The notes under the pieces are model-generated. The model saw only the letters and a program-made list of their open reading frames with translations. It did no database searches and was not told where the DNA came from. Positions 24,191-35,084 of a stretch of DNA of 64,000 nt are shown here, one piece after another. Source of the DNA: Massospora cicadina. Lineage: Eukaryota > Entomophthoromycota > Entomophthoromycetes > Entomophthorales > Entomophthoraceae. The first letter of the stretch is position 1; each line of letters begins with the position of its first letter. The position numbers and the translations under genes were made by a program. The stretch lies in NCBI GenBank assembly GCA_022478985.1, contig JAKSZP010018541.1:101042-165041 (forward strand), written 5' to 3'.

Positions 24191-24809
24191 GGGGAGATCA
24201 TCAGCCCAGGTATCCTGAGCAGCAGCCGCATAACAGCGCAGATACTGATCAATGATCTGACTTACTCATTTAGTTTGGCCATCAGATTGGGGGTGGTACA
24301 CGGTGGAATGACAGGGAATAATCTTCAAAATTGCCAAGAGCTCATTCCAGAATCACGCTGTAAATTGAGGCCCCCAGCTACTAACAATCTCCTGTGGGAG
24401 GCTAAACATTGAGAACACATGGCGAACGAAAAGTCAAGCAGAATCCTCAGAAGTGATAGCAGAGGAACACGGGATAAAGAGGGAAAATTTTGTGAAACGG
24501 TCAACCACCACCATCACCATGGTAAACCCATTGGAACTGGGAAGTTCAACGATAAAGTCCATAATTCCATTATCCAATACCCTCTGACTGTTGTAAGTGA
24601 TAAAGAAGAACATTCTTGCCCAACCAATCTGACATGGCATGAGCACAAGTGATACAATCTGAAATCCATACCAGTACATCTTTTGACAAACCTGCCCAGT
24701 TATAGGTACGCTTGGTCAAATCAAGGCGCTTCTTGTTCACAGGGTGTCCAACTGCGGGAGTATCATGGTGAGCCTGAATTACTTCAGCCCAAAGAAGGGG
24801 AGAATCCAA
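24191..24809 (-). pseudogene. Integrase N-terminal finger and catalytic core of element G
   Basis: Reads on the minus strand as AHHDTPAVGHPVNKKRLDL...CITCAH (an HHCC zinc-binding module, 24570-24809), then IMDFIVELPSSNGFTMVMVV and DRFTKFSLFIPC (24434-24679), then PQEIVSSWGPQFTA and PCHSTVYHPQSDGQT (24200-24420). The first catalytic Asp is kept (MDFI). The second is lost (SSWG for the usual SDRG), and the Glu region reads TK-stop. Stops and a frame change separate the parts. It is interrupted at 24185 by the TRIM-like array and continues at 20792. Confidence 0.8.
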
Positions 24810-24819
24810 ACACTTGACT

Positions 24820-25550
24820 GAAATTGAATGAGACTCTCACCCAGGGAATACAAGGAATGTTTAGACGCAGGAGATGACAGTCGCTCCAAAAGGTCCACCT
24901 CTTTGGCACAAGCCTTTTGGGCTGCTAAAACTAAGAATATTAGGGGTGCATATGGAGCTAAGTCCACTGTCAAAACTCTGGGAGTGATGATGGATAAGAT
25001 TTGGGTGGGAGGGATAACGGTAACTAGATACGCCTCATCTAGATCTACAGGGCAATCTGCGGGGTTATGACTTAAGAAGTCAGAAAGAACATTCAATGCT
25101 CCTTTCACAAACTCATGTTAGAAGTTAAAGCTACACAAATCCAGGTAGTTTTGAGCTTGCCTGTGCGCCAACTTATGTGGTTTACAGAAGTAGAGAAGGG
25201 CTTGATGATCAATTCTCATTGTTAACTCATGTTGAGCGCCCTGCAAAAGATACTGCCCGTGGGTCAGGGCCCATGCCACAGCTGCCAACTCCTTATCATA
25301 GATGACCCAAAGGTGCTCCATATGTGAGAACTTGCAGGAAAAGTAGGTGACAGGGTGCTATAACCCCTCATGATCCTGAAGCAATACAGCCCCCACTACA
25401 ACAGATGATGCATCACATGCTACAACATATGGCTTGGAGGGGTCCTCATGTTCAGGATAGGAGGAGACAAAAACACCTTTTTAATTGACTCAATCGCCTA
25501 CTGGCACTCAGGCGTCCAACAAAAGGGACATTCTTACCTGTGAGTGGATG
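24820..25550 (-). pseudogene. RNase H domain of element G
   Basis: On the minus strand the order VVACDASSVVVGAVLLQ (near 25440), then YDKELAAVAWAL (25118-25321 frame), then RIDHQALLYF gives the D, E and D positions of a retroelement RNase H. The tether region follows, with FLSHNPADCP in the 24779-25108 frame matching the usual ADxLSRxP. Stop codons occur between the segments. Confidence 0.7.
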
Positions 25551-25554
25551 AAGT

Positions 25555-26270
25555 GGGGCGGCTAACTTGGATAAGGCAGGGAAGAATTTTTGTTAAGAAA
25601 ATTATAGTGCCCAAGAAGCTTCTTAATTGCTTTTGGGTCGTTGGAGTGGGCTACTCATGGATGGCATCTAACTTGTTAGGGGGAATGGCGTACCTATATT
25701 TTAAGATGCGGTTGCCTAAAAATGTGACTTCCTCCCAATAAAACTCGCATTTTGAAGGCTTAACAAATAGGCCTGCCTTATGTAAGGCCGCCACAACCGC
25801 TTCTAAGTCTTTTGCATGTTGTTTGGGAGTTGGAGAGTATACCAAGATATTGTTAAAATAAGCTACCGCGAAGGTGAACTGGAGATCACCCAGAACACTA
25901 TTGATCATGCTATAAAATGGCAGTGCATTCTTTAACCCAAATGGCATTATCCAAAATTAGAAAAACGACCCTTTTTGTTTGGATAGTGGAAAGCCATTTC
26001 TGACCTTCCATCACCCAAATTTGATTAAAAGAATTAACAAGATCAAGTTTAGAGAACACATGCGGCTTATCAATTGTTGACTGATATCCTGCTCCACCAG
26101 CAAAGGGTAGGGATCATGAACTGTTATTTTATTTAGGTGACCATAATCCATGCAGGGACGAAGGGAACCATCAGTCTTCTTGAAAAAAACGATAGGAGAA
26201 GCAACTGGTGATGTCTCTTTGAATAACCATCCTTTCTTAAGCATGTCATAGAACCATGCATTGAGAGCCC
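25555..26270 (-). pseudogene. Reverse transcriptase of element G
   Basis: Frames 26011-26244 (MLKKGWLFKETSPVASPIVF, then DGSLRPCMDYGHLNKIT) and 25651-25947 (MPFGLKNALPFYSMINSVLG, then AYFNNILVYS) are consecutive RT blocks of the Ty3 type. The catalytic YLDD box reads YFNN, so polymerase activity is lost. EVTFLGNRIL and PNKLDAI mark the end of the thumb. A frameshift of about 100 bases lies between the two frames. Confidence 0.8.
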
Positions 26271-26689
26271 TCCTCCTCCACTGTATGCGGGTACAAAGGA
26301 CAGATAATATTTGCCACCTTCACTATTGTTCTAAACCCTAAAATCAAGTTTAGTATGAGGGGGGAGATGGCCTATCTTCTCAGAATCAAAGATACTTCAA
26401 TATCCCATCAATGCCTCAGGGAAATCTGATGGGAGGCCCACATGGGAAACAAGGGAAGTAATAAAACTGTGACCTTGAGTTTTAGTAAGAGTATCCACTA
26501 AAGGAAACTCGCCCTCCGTCTGGTCATTAGCAAATGACAAAATACTAGACTCAAGGTGAATTATAACATGCTGTTGACGCCACCAAACCTCTTAAAATTA
26601 CTGGAAACACCAAGTTTGGCATTGTGGAGAACTTATCGCAAAAGCTAAACTGGTAAATTGAGAAAGATACTGGGCATCAAACTAGGTTT

Positions 26690-26841
26690 GAGGGCTGTAA
26701 GGCCAATGAAGCAACCATCACTGAAGGACACAAGTTCAGGTCAATCTCTAACTGGTGGGCTAGCTCTACACCCATAAAATCACCCGCTGCTCCAGAATCC
26801 ACCAAACGCAAAGGATATGTGGTGAGCTCAAATGCTAATCT
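26690..26841 (-). pseudogene. Aspartic protease active-site region of element G
   Basis: The minus strand near 26777-26815 reads LVDSGAAGDFMGVELA, the retropepsin active-site pattern D-S-G-A, with Asp kept. Downstream frames contain stops. Position between gag and RT is as expected for Ty3. Confidence 0.65.
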
Positions 26842-27840
26842 TCATGGGCAAATAAAATAGGTGAACTTTTGTTTATTGGTAGATTCTTTAATCTCTGCTG
26901 TAACTGAAGAGATAGCTAGTAAATCAAGGTGAAGGTTGGGTTCCTTTTCAGGAGTAAAGTTGGGAAGAGTAAGAGTTTGGGAACCAGCTTCTTCAATATG
27001 GGCTTTTACTGACTCATTAATAGATGAATCAGGATAATTCAACTTAGGCGCAGAGATATTGGCTGACTCTGGGGCCAGTACCAATTCTGTTTCAACGTTG
27101 AGAACAGAATCCACATCATCTTTAGGTATCCTGATCATATAATTTCCCACTTGAAAGTGGGGAGCATGGCGAAGGGAGGCATTGATGGGGATTACAGCCT
27201 TACACATTTGTTCCACTGATCCCATAGGGGTGGAACAAACTTTGTGATGAGAAGAGGCATAATCCAACGCTTATCTAAAAATTGCTTATAGCATAACATT
27301 ATAGAACTCAAGTGTGAGAGCCTGTTCATGGAAGGTTGTGGTTAAAGAGGCCAAGATAGGGGCTTCAGCCATAAAGAAAAGTAATTGAAATAAATGGTCT
27401 GAACGTAACAGGGGTTTCAAAGCTGCCGATACTGCTGTGACAAGTGAGGTAGAATCCCCCACGTGTGCAGTGGAACGCAGAAGTCCTTGCACCCACTGAT
27501 GGGCTTCCCCTTCTACTGCATACAAAAGGGCAACACCTTGCTGGACGTTGGCTAGTGAAGCAGCATTATTCAGGCAACGGCAGATCACATATGCACCTTG
27601 GCAAGGGCGTTGAGGACTTTATTAGTAATGCTTTTGGGAAAGGACACTTAGATTCCCTACTTGAGAATGAGCTGAGGGAAGAGTAGCAGCCCACAAGGCC
27701 CTGCTACCATAGATAAATTCCTCCAAAGCATTGTGAACGCTACTCACAGGATTGGTTATTGACCAAAACAACAGCAGACAAACTACTGACTGCACCTTCA
27801 TATGGTAAAGGGTAACCACAGCGCTGACCAGCTCAAAGAG
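26842..27840 (-). pseudogene. Gag region of element G
   Basis: Three minus-strand frames (27622-27840 part, 27286-27588, 26842-27267) cover the position of gag. The middle one (ICRCLNNAASLANVQQGVA then EGEAHQWVQGLL and PLLRSDHLFQLLF) has the helical character of a capsid domain. No zinc knuckle was found, as is usual in the Tf1/sushi group. The assignment rests mostly on position. Confidence 0.45.
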
Positions 27841-27865
27841 AAGGGCGGAAATGACTGGAAAGGAT

Positions 27866-27878
27866 GGTTGGTCAATTA
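27866..27878 (-). promoter_or_regulatory. Primer-binding site of element G, self-priming type
   Basis: Directly inside the 5' LTR the minus strand reads TAATTGACCAACC. It shares TTGACCAACC with the same position in H. An LTR-internal sequence (minus strand TGTTGGCCAAT near 28450, TGTTAGTCAAT near 18120) is complementary at about 9 of 11 positions. No TGG-type tRNA site is present here. Confidence 0.5.
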
Positions 27879-28585
27879 TGTCAGGGAAATGGCATATGAA
27901 GTTTAGACTGGCCTGCCAGTTGGGATGCAGAATCACCCAAAATGCAAACCAAAATGCCAGAGACATTGCCGCTCAAATGATGTATGGCGCAGGAAGATGG
28001 AAAACAAATGCGCGTTAAAGTGAGGCAAGCATAAAAAGAAACCCAGCAATGAACCAGTCTGTTACAACTCCAGACCCCATGGGCCTTGCTTCAGGGAGTT
28101 GCACTATCATACTAGCTGCTTTGGGATACTCCAAGGAAGGGTTCAACACAAAAGCAGAGGCGAGGGGGCAGATCTTCATGTGAAGTTGAGATAAGTGAGC
28201 CCACAGGATTCTGATATCTTGGTGGTGAATGGCTTTAATTACAGGATTTAATTCCTAAAATTCTTACACAATAGACACAGTTGACTATGGAGGAAGCTAT
28301 TATGACTATCATAATTGGTATTGCCCAGCCAATGTAGAGGCTGACGGGCCACAACGTTATTGCCATTGGGAGCAAGGCAATAAAAATTTGAAGTAAATTT
28401 AAAAATCTGGAACTTGGGGGAAATTTTTAATGTAAATTGAATTTAAAGAAATTGGCCAACAATCTCCTCAGTGCAATGCAACTGATTAGTTAGTGTTCAA
28501 TTTGGGACAGCTTGTCAAAGCATGAAAATGGGGACCTCAAATTTTGACCTAACCTGGCGAATTTTTGATGAATGGAAAAAATGAC

Positions 28586-28996
28586 TGTCAGGATCGAGAT
28601 AAAATTGTATCGATTCTATCTTCTGAATCAGGTCTTTCAGAATCAGTCATCAAGCCTACCTGAGCTAAATCTACATGAGGATCATCCTCACTTATTCCTG
28701 AGTCACGTGGGGCGGCATCTCCACCCATTCATGCAGGTGAGCGACGCTATCCATTAAGGACGCCCATGAGGAGGCCATTATGGAAGATCAGTAAAGATCC
28801 TGATCAGATGAGGCCCTGACGATTTTGAAGGCACCAAGTCCCAATGCACCCTATAAATATTGAAGTCTTTTAGTTTAATAAAATATTTGGTATTCTAACC
28901 CATTTTTCCCATTACCTCCTCAGCACTCTTTCTGATTTTTCCAGCTTTGAGCCACCGAAAACCCTGGCGCCAGTCCAAAGAACTGTAGCGCCAACA
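28586..28996 (+). mobile_element. 5' LTR of E1
   Basis: Starts TGTCAGGATC and ends GCGCCAACA. It contains CCTATAAATATTG near 28849 (TATA-like) and AATAAAATAT near 28878 (poly(A)-like), which give the promoter and the R region. It aligns with 34670-35084 and with the LTR pieces at 111-2591. Confidence 0.9.
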
Positions 28997-29000
28997 GAAG

Positions 29001-29018
29001 TGGTGCTCACTACAGGGG
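29001..29018 (+). promoter_or_regulatory. tRNA-type primer-binding site of E1
   Basis: TGGTGCTCACTACAGGGG begins four bases after the LTR. The same 18 bases, with at most one or two changes, follow the LTRs of M and P. The complement would be a tRNA 3' end reading TAGTGAGCACCA. I do not recognise which tRNA this is. Confidence 0.75.
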
Positions 29019-29133
29019 GCTCTGAGCTGACCTAAGTGAAAACGTCTATCACAAAAATGGAAACCAATAGCAGCCCTGATGACCAAACGACTGGTCAATC
29101 AAGGAGCGTTACATGATGGGTTAGTACCCCACG

Positions 29134-30977
29134 GTATGCAACGCCACCTTTGTAGCTGGAAAGGCTAGAATTTTGCACTGTCTTTCAACTCTCGCTGCCC
29201 TCTCTAGATGGGAGCCAATACCAACTCCAGTATGAGCATATCAATGATGTCATTCCACAATTAATAAACGGCATCTACTCTGAGGGCGCCCACTCCAGCC
29301 ACTCTTGTGCCTCCTCCATACCTTCCATGATGCAGGACCTCTACGCCTCAGCCATATTGCCAGCTGGGGAGCTTACCCTGGGGCCTGACCACTACCTTCG
29401 TAACTTTGTCCATCCTGCAATTCATTACCTCCTCCACTTAGTTGGATTACACCATCAGGAGGTCTCCTGGCAACTAGGGCTCACCCATTTTTACATTCCT
29501 ACATTATTGACTTTTATGACGCCGCCTCCTCCTTTGTGCATGACAATTGAAAAGCTATTCTTGATAACTGGCGATTGATTAATGAGATCCATGATCAGAT
29601 TGTAGTACTGGATAGCGGAATCTCTGGCTACCTCAAGGAGAAATTTCGCCAAAACGCCCAGCTATTCTCAGTGACATGGACCCAGCATCTACAACAAGTT
29701 AAAGAACTGGTACAATCCCTACAGCAGCACTACCAAGAGCTGGCCTCTCATGACTACCCCCCATGGGTGCTGGGCCAGAAGGTCTTGAGGGGCGTCAAGG
29801 GCCAGCTGGACCCAAGGAACCACATGGGCCTCGAGGGCCTTCAGGCCCCCCAACCTCAGGTGAACCCGAAGACCCCTGGCGAAGGGATATAATGACCACC
29901 CTGGCTGCCTTATGGGATCAAATCCAAAAGGTGGCATTGGGGTGCAAGCTCCAATTGGATGGTGTCCCCCTTGACCCCAGGGTCTCCATCGAAGCATTGT
30001 CAGATGAGATGGACAACCTCAGTGCCTTCACAAAGCTTACTGACGCTCATATCTCCCAGCTTGAGACAACTTGTCATGGGCTCAAAACCCGGTTAGCCAC
30101 TATTGAAAATCAGCTCCATCTACAGAACGCCAAGATTCAATCCTTAAAGGAGCAGGTTGCCCATAAGGCTTCTGCATCCACCCTCAGCCGGAATTGGGAC
30201 TACATCCAAGAGGACTTATAGGGCTTGCAGAGGCGGTTAGATCAGCGGGTTCCTTGAGATTATGTGGAAATGGAGATCTCAGAGCTGACCCCTATCCCAG
30301 GCATTAACACCCTTTCCACTCCCATTGTAGCTAACTTTAAACCTAGTTTCAAGGAAAGGTTCACCCCCAGATGGGAAAGTATCGCCTCCTTCCTCTATGC
30401 CTATGAGAGTTCCATGGAGGAGGCCACTAATTGACAAAAGGTGAAGCATATCCCTCCTGTCTAGATAGCACCTGCCCAGGAAATCATGACTCCCCATTTG
30501 AAGGAGTGTAACACCTGGGAACAGGTCCGTACCACCCTGATAAAAGAGTTCAGCAGCAACCGAACCCTGGCCAACCAGAAACAAGCGTTCATAAACATTT
30601 GACTTAACAAAGGAGAAAACCCTATGGAGTTTGCTAACCAGTTCTACGCCCAGGCACAACCTTTGGTCATGACAAACCATATCACTCTGGATGACGCCAT
30701 CACCGCTGTCATATCCGCCTTGGGGTCCTATTATGAGGTCCAAATGAACATGATCGGGCAGAAAAATGGGTTCACCTGTATCAAAGAGATTAAGGAGGCC
30801 CTCAATGAGATCCCTGCCTCAATCCTACACTTTAAGGCCACGACTACTGTCCCCTCTAACCGCCCTAGGGTCCATGTAGTCAAAAACCAGAAGAACCCCC
30901 ATCCTCGATGTACCTATTGCAAAGGCATTAGACATAGCGCTAAGACCTGCTGGAAACGTCTTGCTGAGGAGGCGTGA
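29134..30977 (+). pseudogene. Gag of E1, with collagen-like stretch, coiled coil and zinc knuckle
   Basis: Three consecutive frames. 29327-29578 gives an N-terminal part. 29575-29892 holds a helical region with QHLQQVKELVQSLQQHYQEL. 29763-30221 contains a Gly-x-y run (GPEGLEGRQGPAG then GPRGPSGPP), followed by a heptad-rich coiled coil (QLETTCHGLKTRLATIENQL, then IQSLKEQV). A capsid-like part follows to 30624-30977 (NPMEFANQFYAQAQPLV), ending in a CCHC knuckle CTYCKGIRHSAKTC near 30909-30950. In-frame stops near 30221, 30433 and 30600 and frame changes break it. The protein would form the particle shell and bind the RNA. Confidence 0.75.
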
Positions 30978-31189
30978 AAAGGGTCATCAGCATGAAGGAC
31001 GAGGCGCTCCATGCTGACATCCCTGCCCAGCCTCAAGTATCCCCGGCACATAAACCAGAAGCCATCGTTTCTGAGGAAGTAGTCGCGGTATCTGATGACA
31101 ATAAAGACATTGATACTGCTTACTCTTCTTCTGATGATTCTCTCATGTTCCTTAGGTTACCGCCCCAGTTTGGAAGTTTGGTTACCTGA

Positions 31190-31668
31190 GTTGCCATCTG
31201 GGTCCACAAGATTACAGTTTACGCCATAGTCAATAGTGGCTCCCCCATGAATGTCGTCTCTTCCAAGCTGATGAAACGCATCAAGGTCTCCCCCAATATG
31301 CCGCACTACATGGAGTATGGAACGGCTGGCCCCCAGTGCACCTGATCCATAGGGCCTATTCCTCTCTACTGATTCAGTTTAGAAAGCTCACATTAGATAT
31401 GACTGCCATTGCTCTGGACAACCCTAGCTATGATCTGCTCCTCAGGACACAGTTCCTTCGAGACTATTCAGTGGTTCTCCACTATGATGGTGGTTTCCTC
31501 TCCCTTCTAGGGCATCGAGTCCCTCTGGTTTTTGAGACGGCTCATGACTCTAGGGCTGAGGTAAGGCCCAAGCCTGCCTACTGGAGACCAAAGGACAAAT
31601 TGATTGGCTCGAGTATCACATCTGGGGCTCTCAAGTCTGACTACCCCCTCCTGCTGTTGACGGATTAG
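31190..31668 (+). pseudogene. Protease of E1, active-site Asp replaced
   Basis: The active-site segment reads AIVNSGSPMNVVSSKLM (near 31227), where the family has D-S-G. The codon is AAT, so the catalytic Asp is Asn and the protease is inactive. The downstream frame 31336-31668 has the second conserved half (NPSYDLLLRTQFLRDY, like YDxILGxxWL). A frameshift and a stop separate the halves. Confidence 0.75.
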
Positions 31669-32149
31669 AGGGGATGCTGATCTACTTACCCCAGGCGACT
31701 ACCATACCCCCAAAACTCAAGTCATTGTCAACACCCGGGTCCACATCAACATTCCCTCAGGGTATTTACTGGAGGTCCAAGGCTTAGATAACCCATCTCC
31801 CAAGGTAGTGCTGACCTGCCCAGGATCCTTGATCCAGTGTATGCTGGATCTATATCAGTGTTGCTAGCCAACCTGACTGACAAACCAAAAGTTGTAGGTC
31901 TGAACCAACCCGCCGCTTACGTCCACCTGATACCAATTGGGGCTGTTGCCAACGTTTGAAGCTTTGGGGACTTAAAAAACTTTGGCTTGGAGTCACCACC
32001 CTCAGTTAATTTGGTCGACGCTGATATAGGGAAGGACCTCTCTGATGAACAGCGACTTAAAGTTCAGGAGCTCCTGGAGGAATACTCAGACCTATTCTCC
32101 ACTTTGACCTACAATTTTGGAAGGATGAATGGAGCCTCCACCATGTAGA

Positions 32150-32793
32150 AACCAGGGACGCCCCCTTTTCAGTCCCGCCCTTACCAAAAGAGCAAGGTTG
32201 AAGAGGCCCAGGTCACAGTAGAACTCAAACAGCTGCTCGATGCTGGGCTCTTAGTCCCTTCACGTAGTCCTTGGTCCTCCCCTCTTCTGCTGGTCCAAAA
32301 GAAGGATGGCAAGCACCAGGTGGTGATAGATTATCGACGACTCAACTCCATCACCAAGAAGGACAGCTATCCTCTGCCCCAGATTGATGATTCTCTCCAT
32401 CTGCTTGCAGGCTCCCAGTACTTCTCAGCCATGGACCTCACCAGAGGGTATTGGCAGGTCGAGCTCGCCCCCAGAGACCAAGCCAAATGTGCTCTAATCG
32501 CCCATGAGGGGCTGTTTGAGCCCACCCAGATGCCCCAAGGCCTCTGTAACGCCCTGTCCATGTTCCAGCGTGCCATGGATGGGATCCTTGGGGACCTGAA
32601 GCTCTCCTGTGTCCTCATCTACCTGGACAACATCACCGTTTTTTCGCAAACCTTTAACGGACATGTAGAGCATCTTAAGGAAGTCTTTGAGCGTCTCAGG
32701 AAGGCCTCCATCAAGCTCAAGCTCTCGAAGTGCTCCTTTTTCCAGCCTGAGCTAGAATTTCTAGGACACAAGGTCTCCAAGCGTGGCATCTAA
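32150..32793 (+). pseudogene. Reverse transcriptase of E1
   Basis: A well preserved frame: LLDAGLLVPSRSPWSSPLLL, VIDYRRLNSITKKDSYPLPQ, FSAMDLTRGYWQVELAP, MPQGLCNALSMFQRAMD and the active site YLDNITVFS (normally YLDD), then FLGHKVSKRGI. The second Asp of the YxDD box is Asn, so activity should be lost. This is otherwise the best preserved RT in the window. Confidence 0.9.
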
Positions 32794-32826
32794 CCTATAC
32801 CCAACAAAGTTGACGCCATAGAAAAG

Positions 32827-33425
32827 ATGTCGTGCTCCCAAAGCCTACAAGATAATCAGGTCTTTCTAGGTATAGTGGGCTACTACCATCAGTTCATCCC
32901 ACAGTTTGCTGACCTAGCTGAGCTGTTGATCTACCTCCTACAAAAGAACGTACCTTTCAAGTGGCGACCTGAGCAGGAACAGGCCTTCAACGCTTTACGT
33001 ACGGCCTTATGTACTAAACCTGTTCTAGTTCATCCTTGTTTTGACCAACCTTTCTGGCTGTTTATGGATGCAAGTGATGTCACCATCAGAGCTATCCTGG
33101 CTCAGCACAATGAGGACCAGGTCGATCATCCCATGGCTTATTTTATTAAGATGCTAAGCAAGGCTGAGCGGAACTACAGCATCACCGAGATGGAATGTCT
33201 AGCCATTCTCTTAGCCATCAAACATTTTTGGCCCTACCTCTAAGGTACACATTTTACTATTATTACAGACCATTCTTCCCTCCGGTGGCTACAACAAATG
33301 AAAGATCCCGATGGTTGGTTGGCCAGGTGGGCCCTATGACTGCAAAGCTACAACTTCAACATCATCCACTGTGCAGGCGTTATACACCAGAATGCTGACG
33401 GCCTCTCCCAGATGCTTGTACTAGC
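32827..33425 (+). pseudogene. RNase H of E1
   Basis: Contains the RT connection (LGIVGYYHQFIPQFADLAE), then FMDASDVTIRAILAQ, TEMECLAILLAIKHF and TDHSSLRWL, giving all catalytic acids. QNADGLSQM near 33390 is the tether motif. A stop follows WPYL at 33241-33243. The frame is otherwise nearly intact. Confidence 0.85.
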
Positions 33426-33579
33426 AGTCCTGACCCCCGAGGAAGATCAGCTCTATAACCTGATCGGACAGCCCAAATAATGGGAACTGGAAACCCCTGA
33501 GGTTCAGGCTGAACTCCGCCAAATGACTCAAGACACTCATATCAAGGATGGGTTACTCTACAAGAGGGTCAACAAGAAG

Positions 33580-34660
33580 TGGCTTCCCTACATCTGACCT
33601 TCCTCTTAAACTGACGCCATCCTGGAAGGCCATTCTACTGTTGGACATGGTGCGGTTAAGAAGACCCATGAATGGCTGAAGTCACGCTGCTACTGGGACT
33701 AAATGGTAGAAACTATCCAAGAGGTTCTGGAAGCTTGTATGACCTGCTGATCAAAGACTGGGCCAACTCTCAATATCAGCACTCAATTGTTGCCTCGACC
33801 AAACCTTTCAATGTCATTAGTATCGACGTGGTGGTTCCCCTTCCCACTAGGCTGCATGGTCGCAAGTATATTATCCTAGCCATAGACCACTTAACTAAGT
33901 GGGTTGAGGCGATCTCAGTCTCTGCAGCCACCGCTAAGACAACCGCCCTATTTCTTGTTTGCTCCATTTTCACCCAGCATGGGTGCCCTCAGACCTTGCT
34001 TTCGGACAATGTGTTGAACTTCACCTCCCAGGTAGTACAGGAACTAACTTCGCTATTTGACACCACCCAGAGTTTCGCTGCCCCCTACCACCCTTCTACT
34101 AATGGGGCGGTAGAACGCACTAACAGAACTCTTTTTTCCATTCTAAGGAAGTTGGCCGCCTCAGATCCTGCCCGTTGGAACCATTATCTTCCCAGCGCCT
34201 TGCTTGCCTAATGGGTAAGCTATCACCATGTCATCAAGATGTCCCCATTCGAAGCCCTGTATGGGCGGGCACCTCAGCTACCCAGTAGCATCCAGCCCCT
34301 GCTTGAAGCCTCCACCCCCAAGAACTCCAATTTAACTATGAGGGCTCTATCCAATGAAATTGTCCAGCTCCAAGCCCAATTCACTCAAGGCATTATCATC
34401 ACCACTGGAAGAGAGACATCCCAATCAAATCTTGGATGACCATCCTTACCAGACTTTCAACTAGGTGACCTCATTCTCTTTTATCATCATTGACTTGGAG
34501 GCCAACAGAATAAGCTCGACATACTGTGGTATGGACCCTACAAAGTCATACATAAAGTGAAGTCCAAGTACTTCATTGCCAACATCAATCAAGGGACTGT
34601 TGTAAATCGGGTGCATGGACAGTTCCTCCAGCTGTATACCTCCCTCCGACAAGATCTTGA
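33580..34660 (+). pseudogene. Integrase of E1
   Basis: A zinc finger start (HSTVGHGAVKKTHEWLK, near 33632) is followed by the core frame 33672-34211: ISIDVVVPLPTR, LLSDNVLNFTSQV and NGAVERTNRTL, so the D, D and E positions are all kept. The next frame (34239 on) holds MSPFEALYGR, then a short C-terminal part (LDILWYGPYKVIHKV) ending at the LTR. There is no chromodomain. Stops near 33720, 34210 and 34490 and frame changes break it. The tail coding sequence runs through the polypurine tract into the 3' LTR. Confidence 0.85.
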
Positions 34661-34669
34661 GGGGGGCCT

Positions 34670-35084
34670 TGTCAGGATTCAAGATAAAAATTGTATCAAA
34701 TTCCCATCTCCCAAATCAGGCTGTGCCAAATTGGTTGTCAAACCTACCCGAGCTAAATCTATTTAAGGATCATCCTCACCTATTCCTGAGTCACGTGGGG
34801 CAGCATCTCCACCCATTCAGTCAGGTGAGCGACGCTATTCATTAAGGACACCCACGAGGAGGCCATTCCAGAAGATCAGTAAAGATCTTGATCAGATGAG
34901 GCCCTGACAATCCCGAAGGCACCAAGTCCCAACGCACCCTATGAATATTGAAGCCTTTTAGTTTAATAAAATATTCGGTATCCTAACCCATTTTTCCCAT
35001 TTCCTCCTTGGCGCTCTTTCCAATTTTTCCAGCTTTGAGCCACCACAAACCCTGGCGCCTGTCCAAAGAACTGTAGCGCCGACA
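34670..35084 (+). mobile_element. 3' LTR of E1
   Basis: Begins TGTCAGGATTC after the purine run GAGGGGGGC (34659-34667) and ends GCGCCGACA, followed by the ATGAC duplication. It aligns along its full length with the 5' LTR. Confidence 0.9.

Larger units (their letters stand above)
28586..35084 (+). mobile_element. Ty3/Gypsy element E1, complete in structure
   Basis: The element is 6499 bp with LTRs of 411 and 415 bp, a perfect target duplication ATGAC (28581-28585 and 35085-35089), a tRNA-type primer-binding site, and gag-pro-RT-RNaseH-integrase in order. The LTRs differ by scattered substitutions and small indels, so it is not recent. Stops and frameshifts interrupt gag and pol, and the protease and RT active sites are changed. 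There is no chromodomain. Confidence 0.9.
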
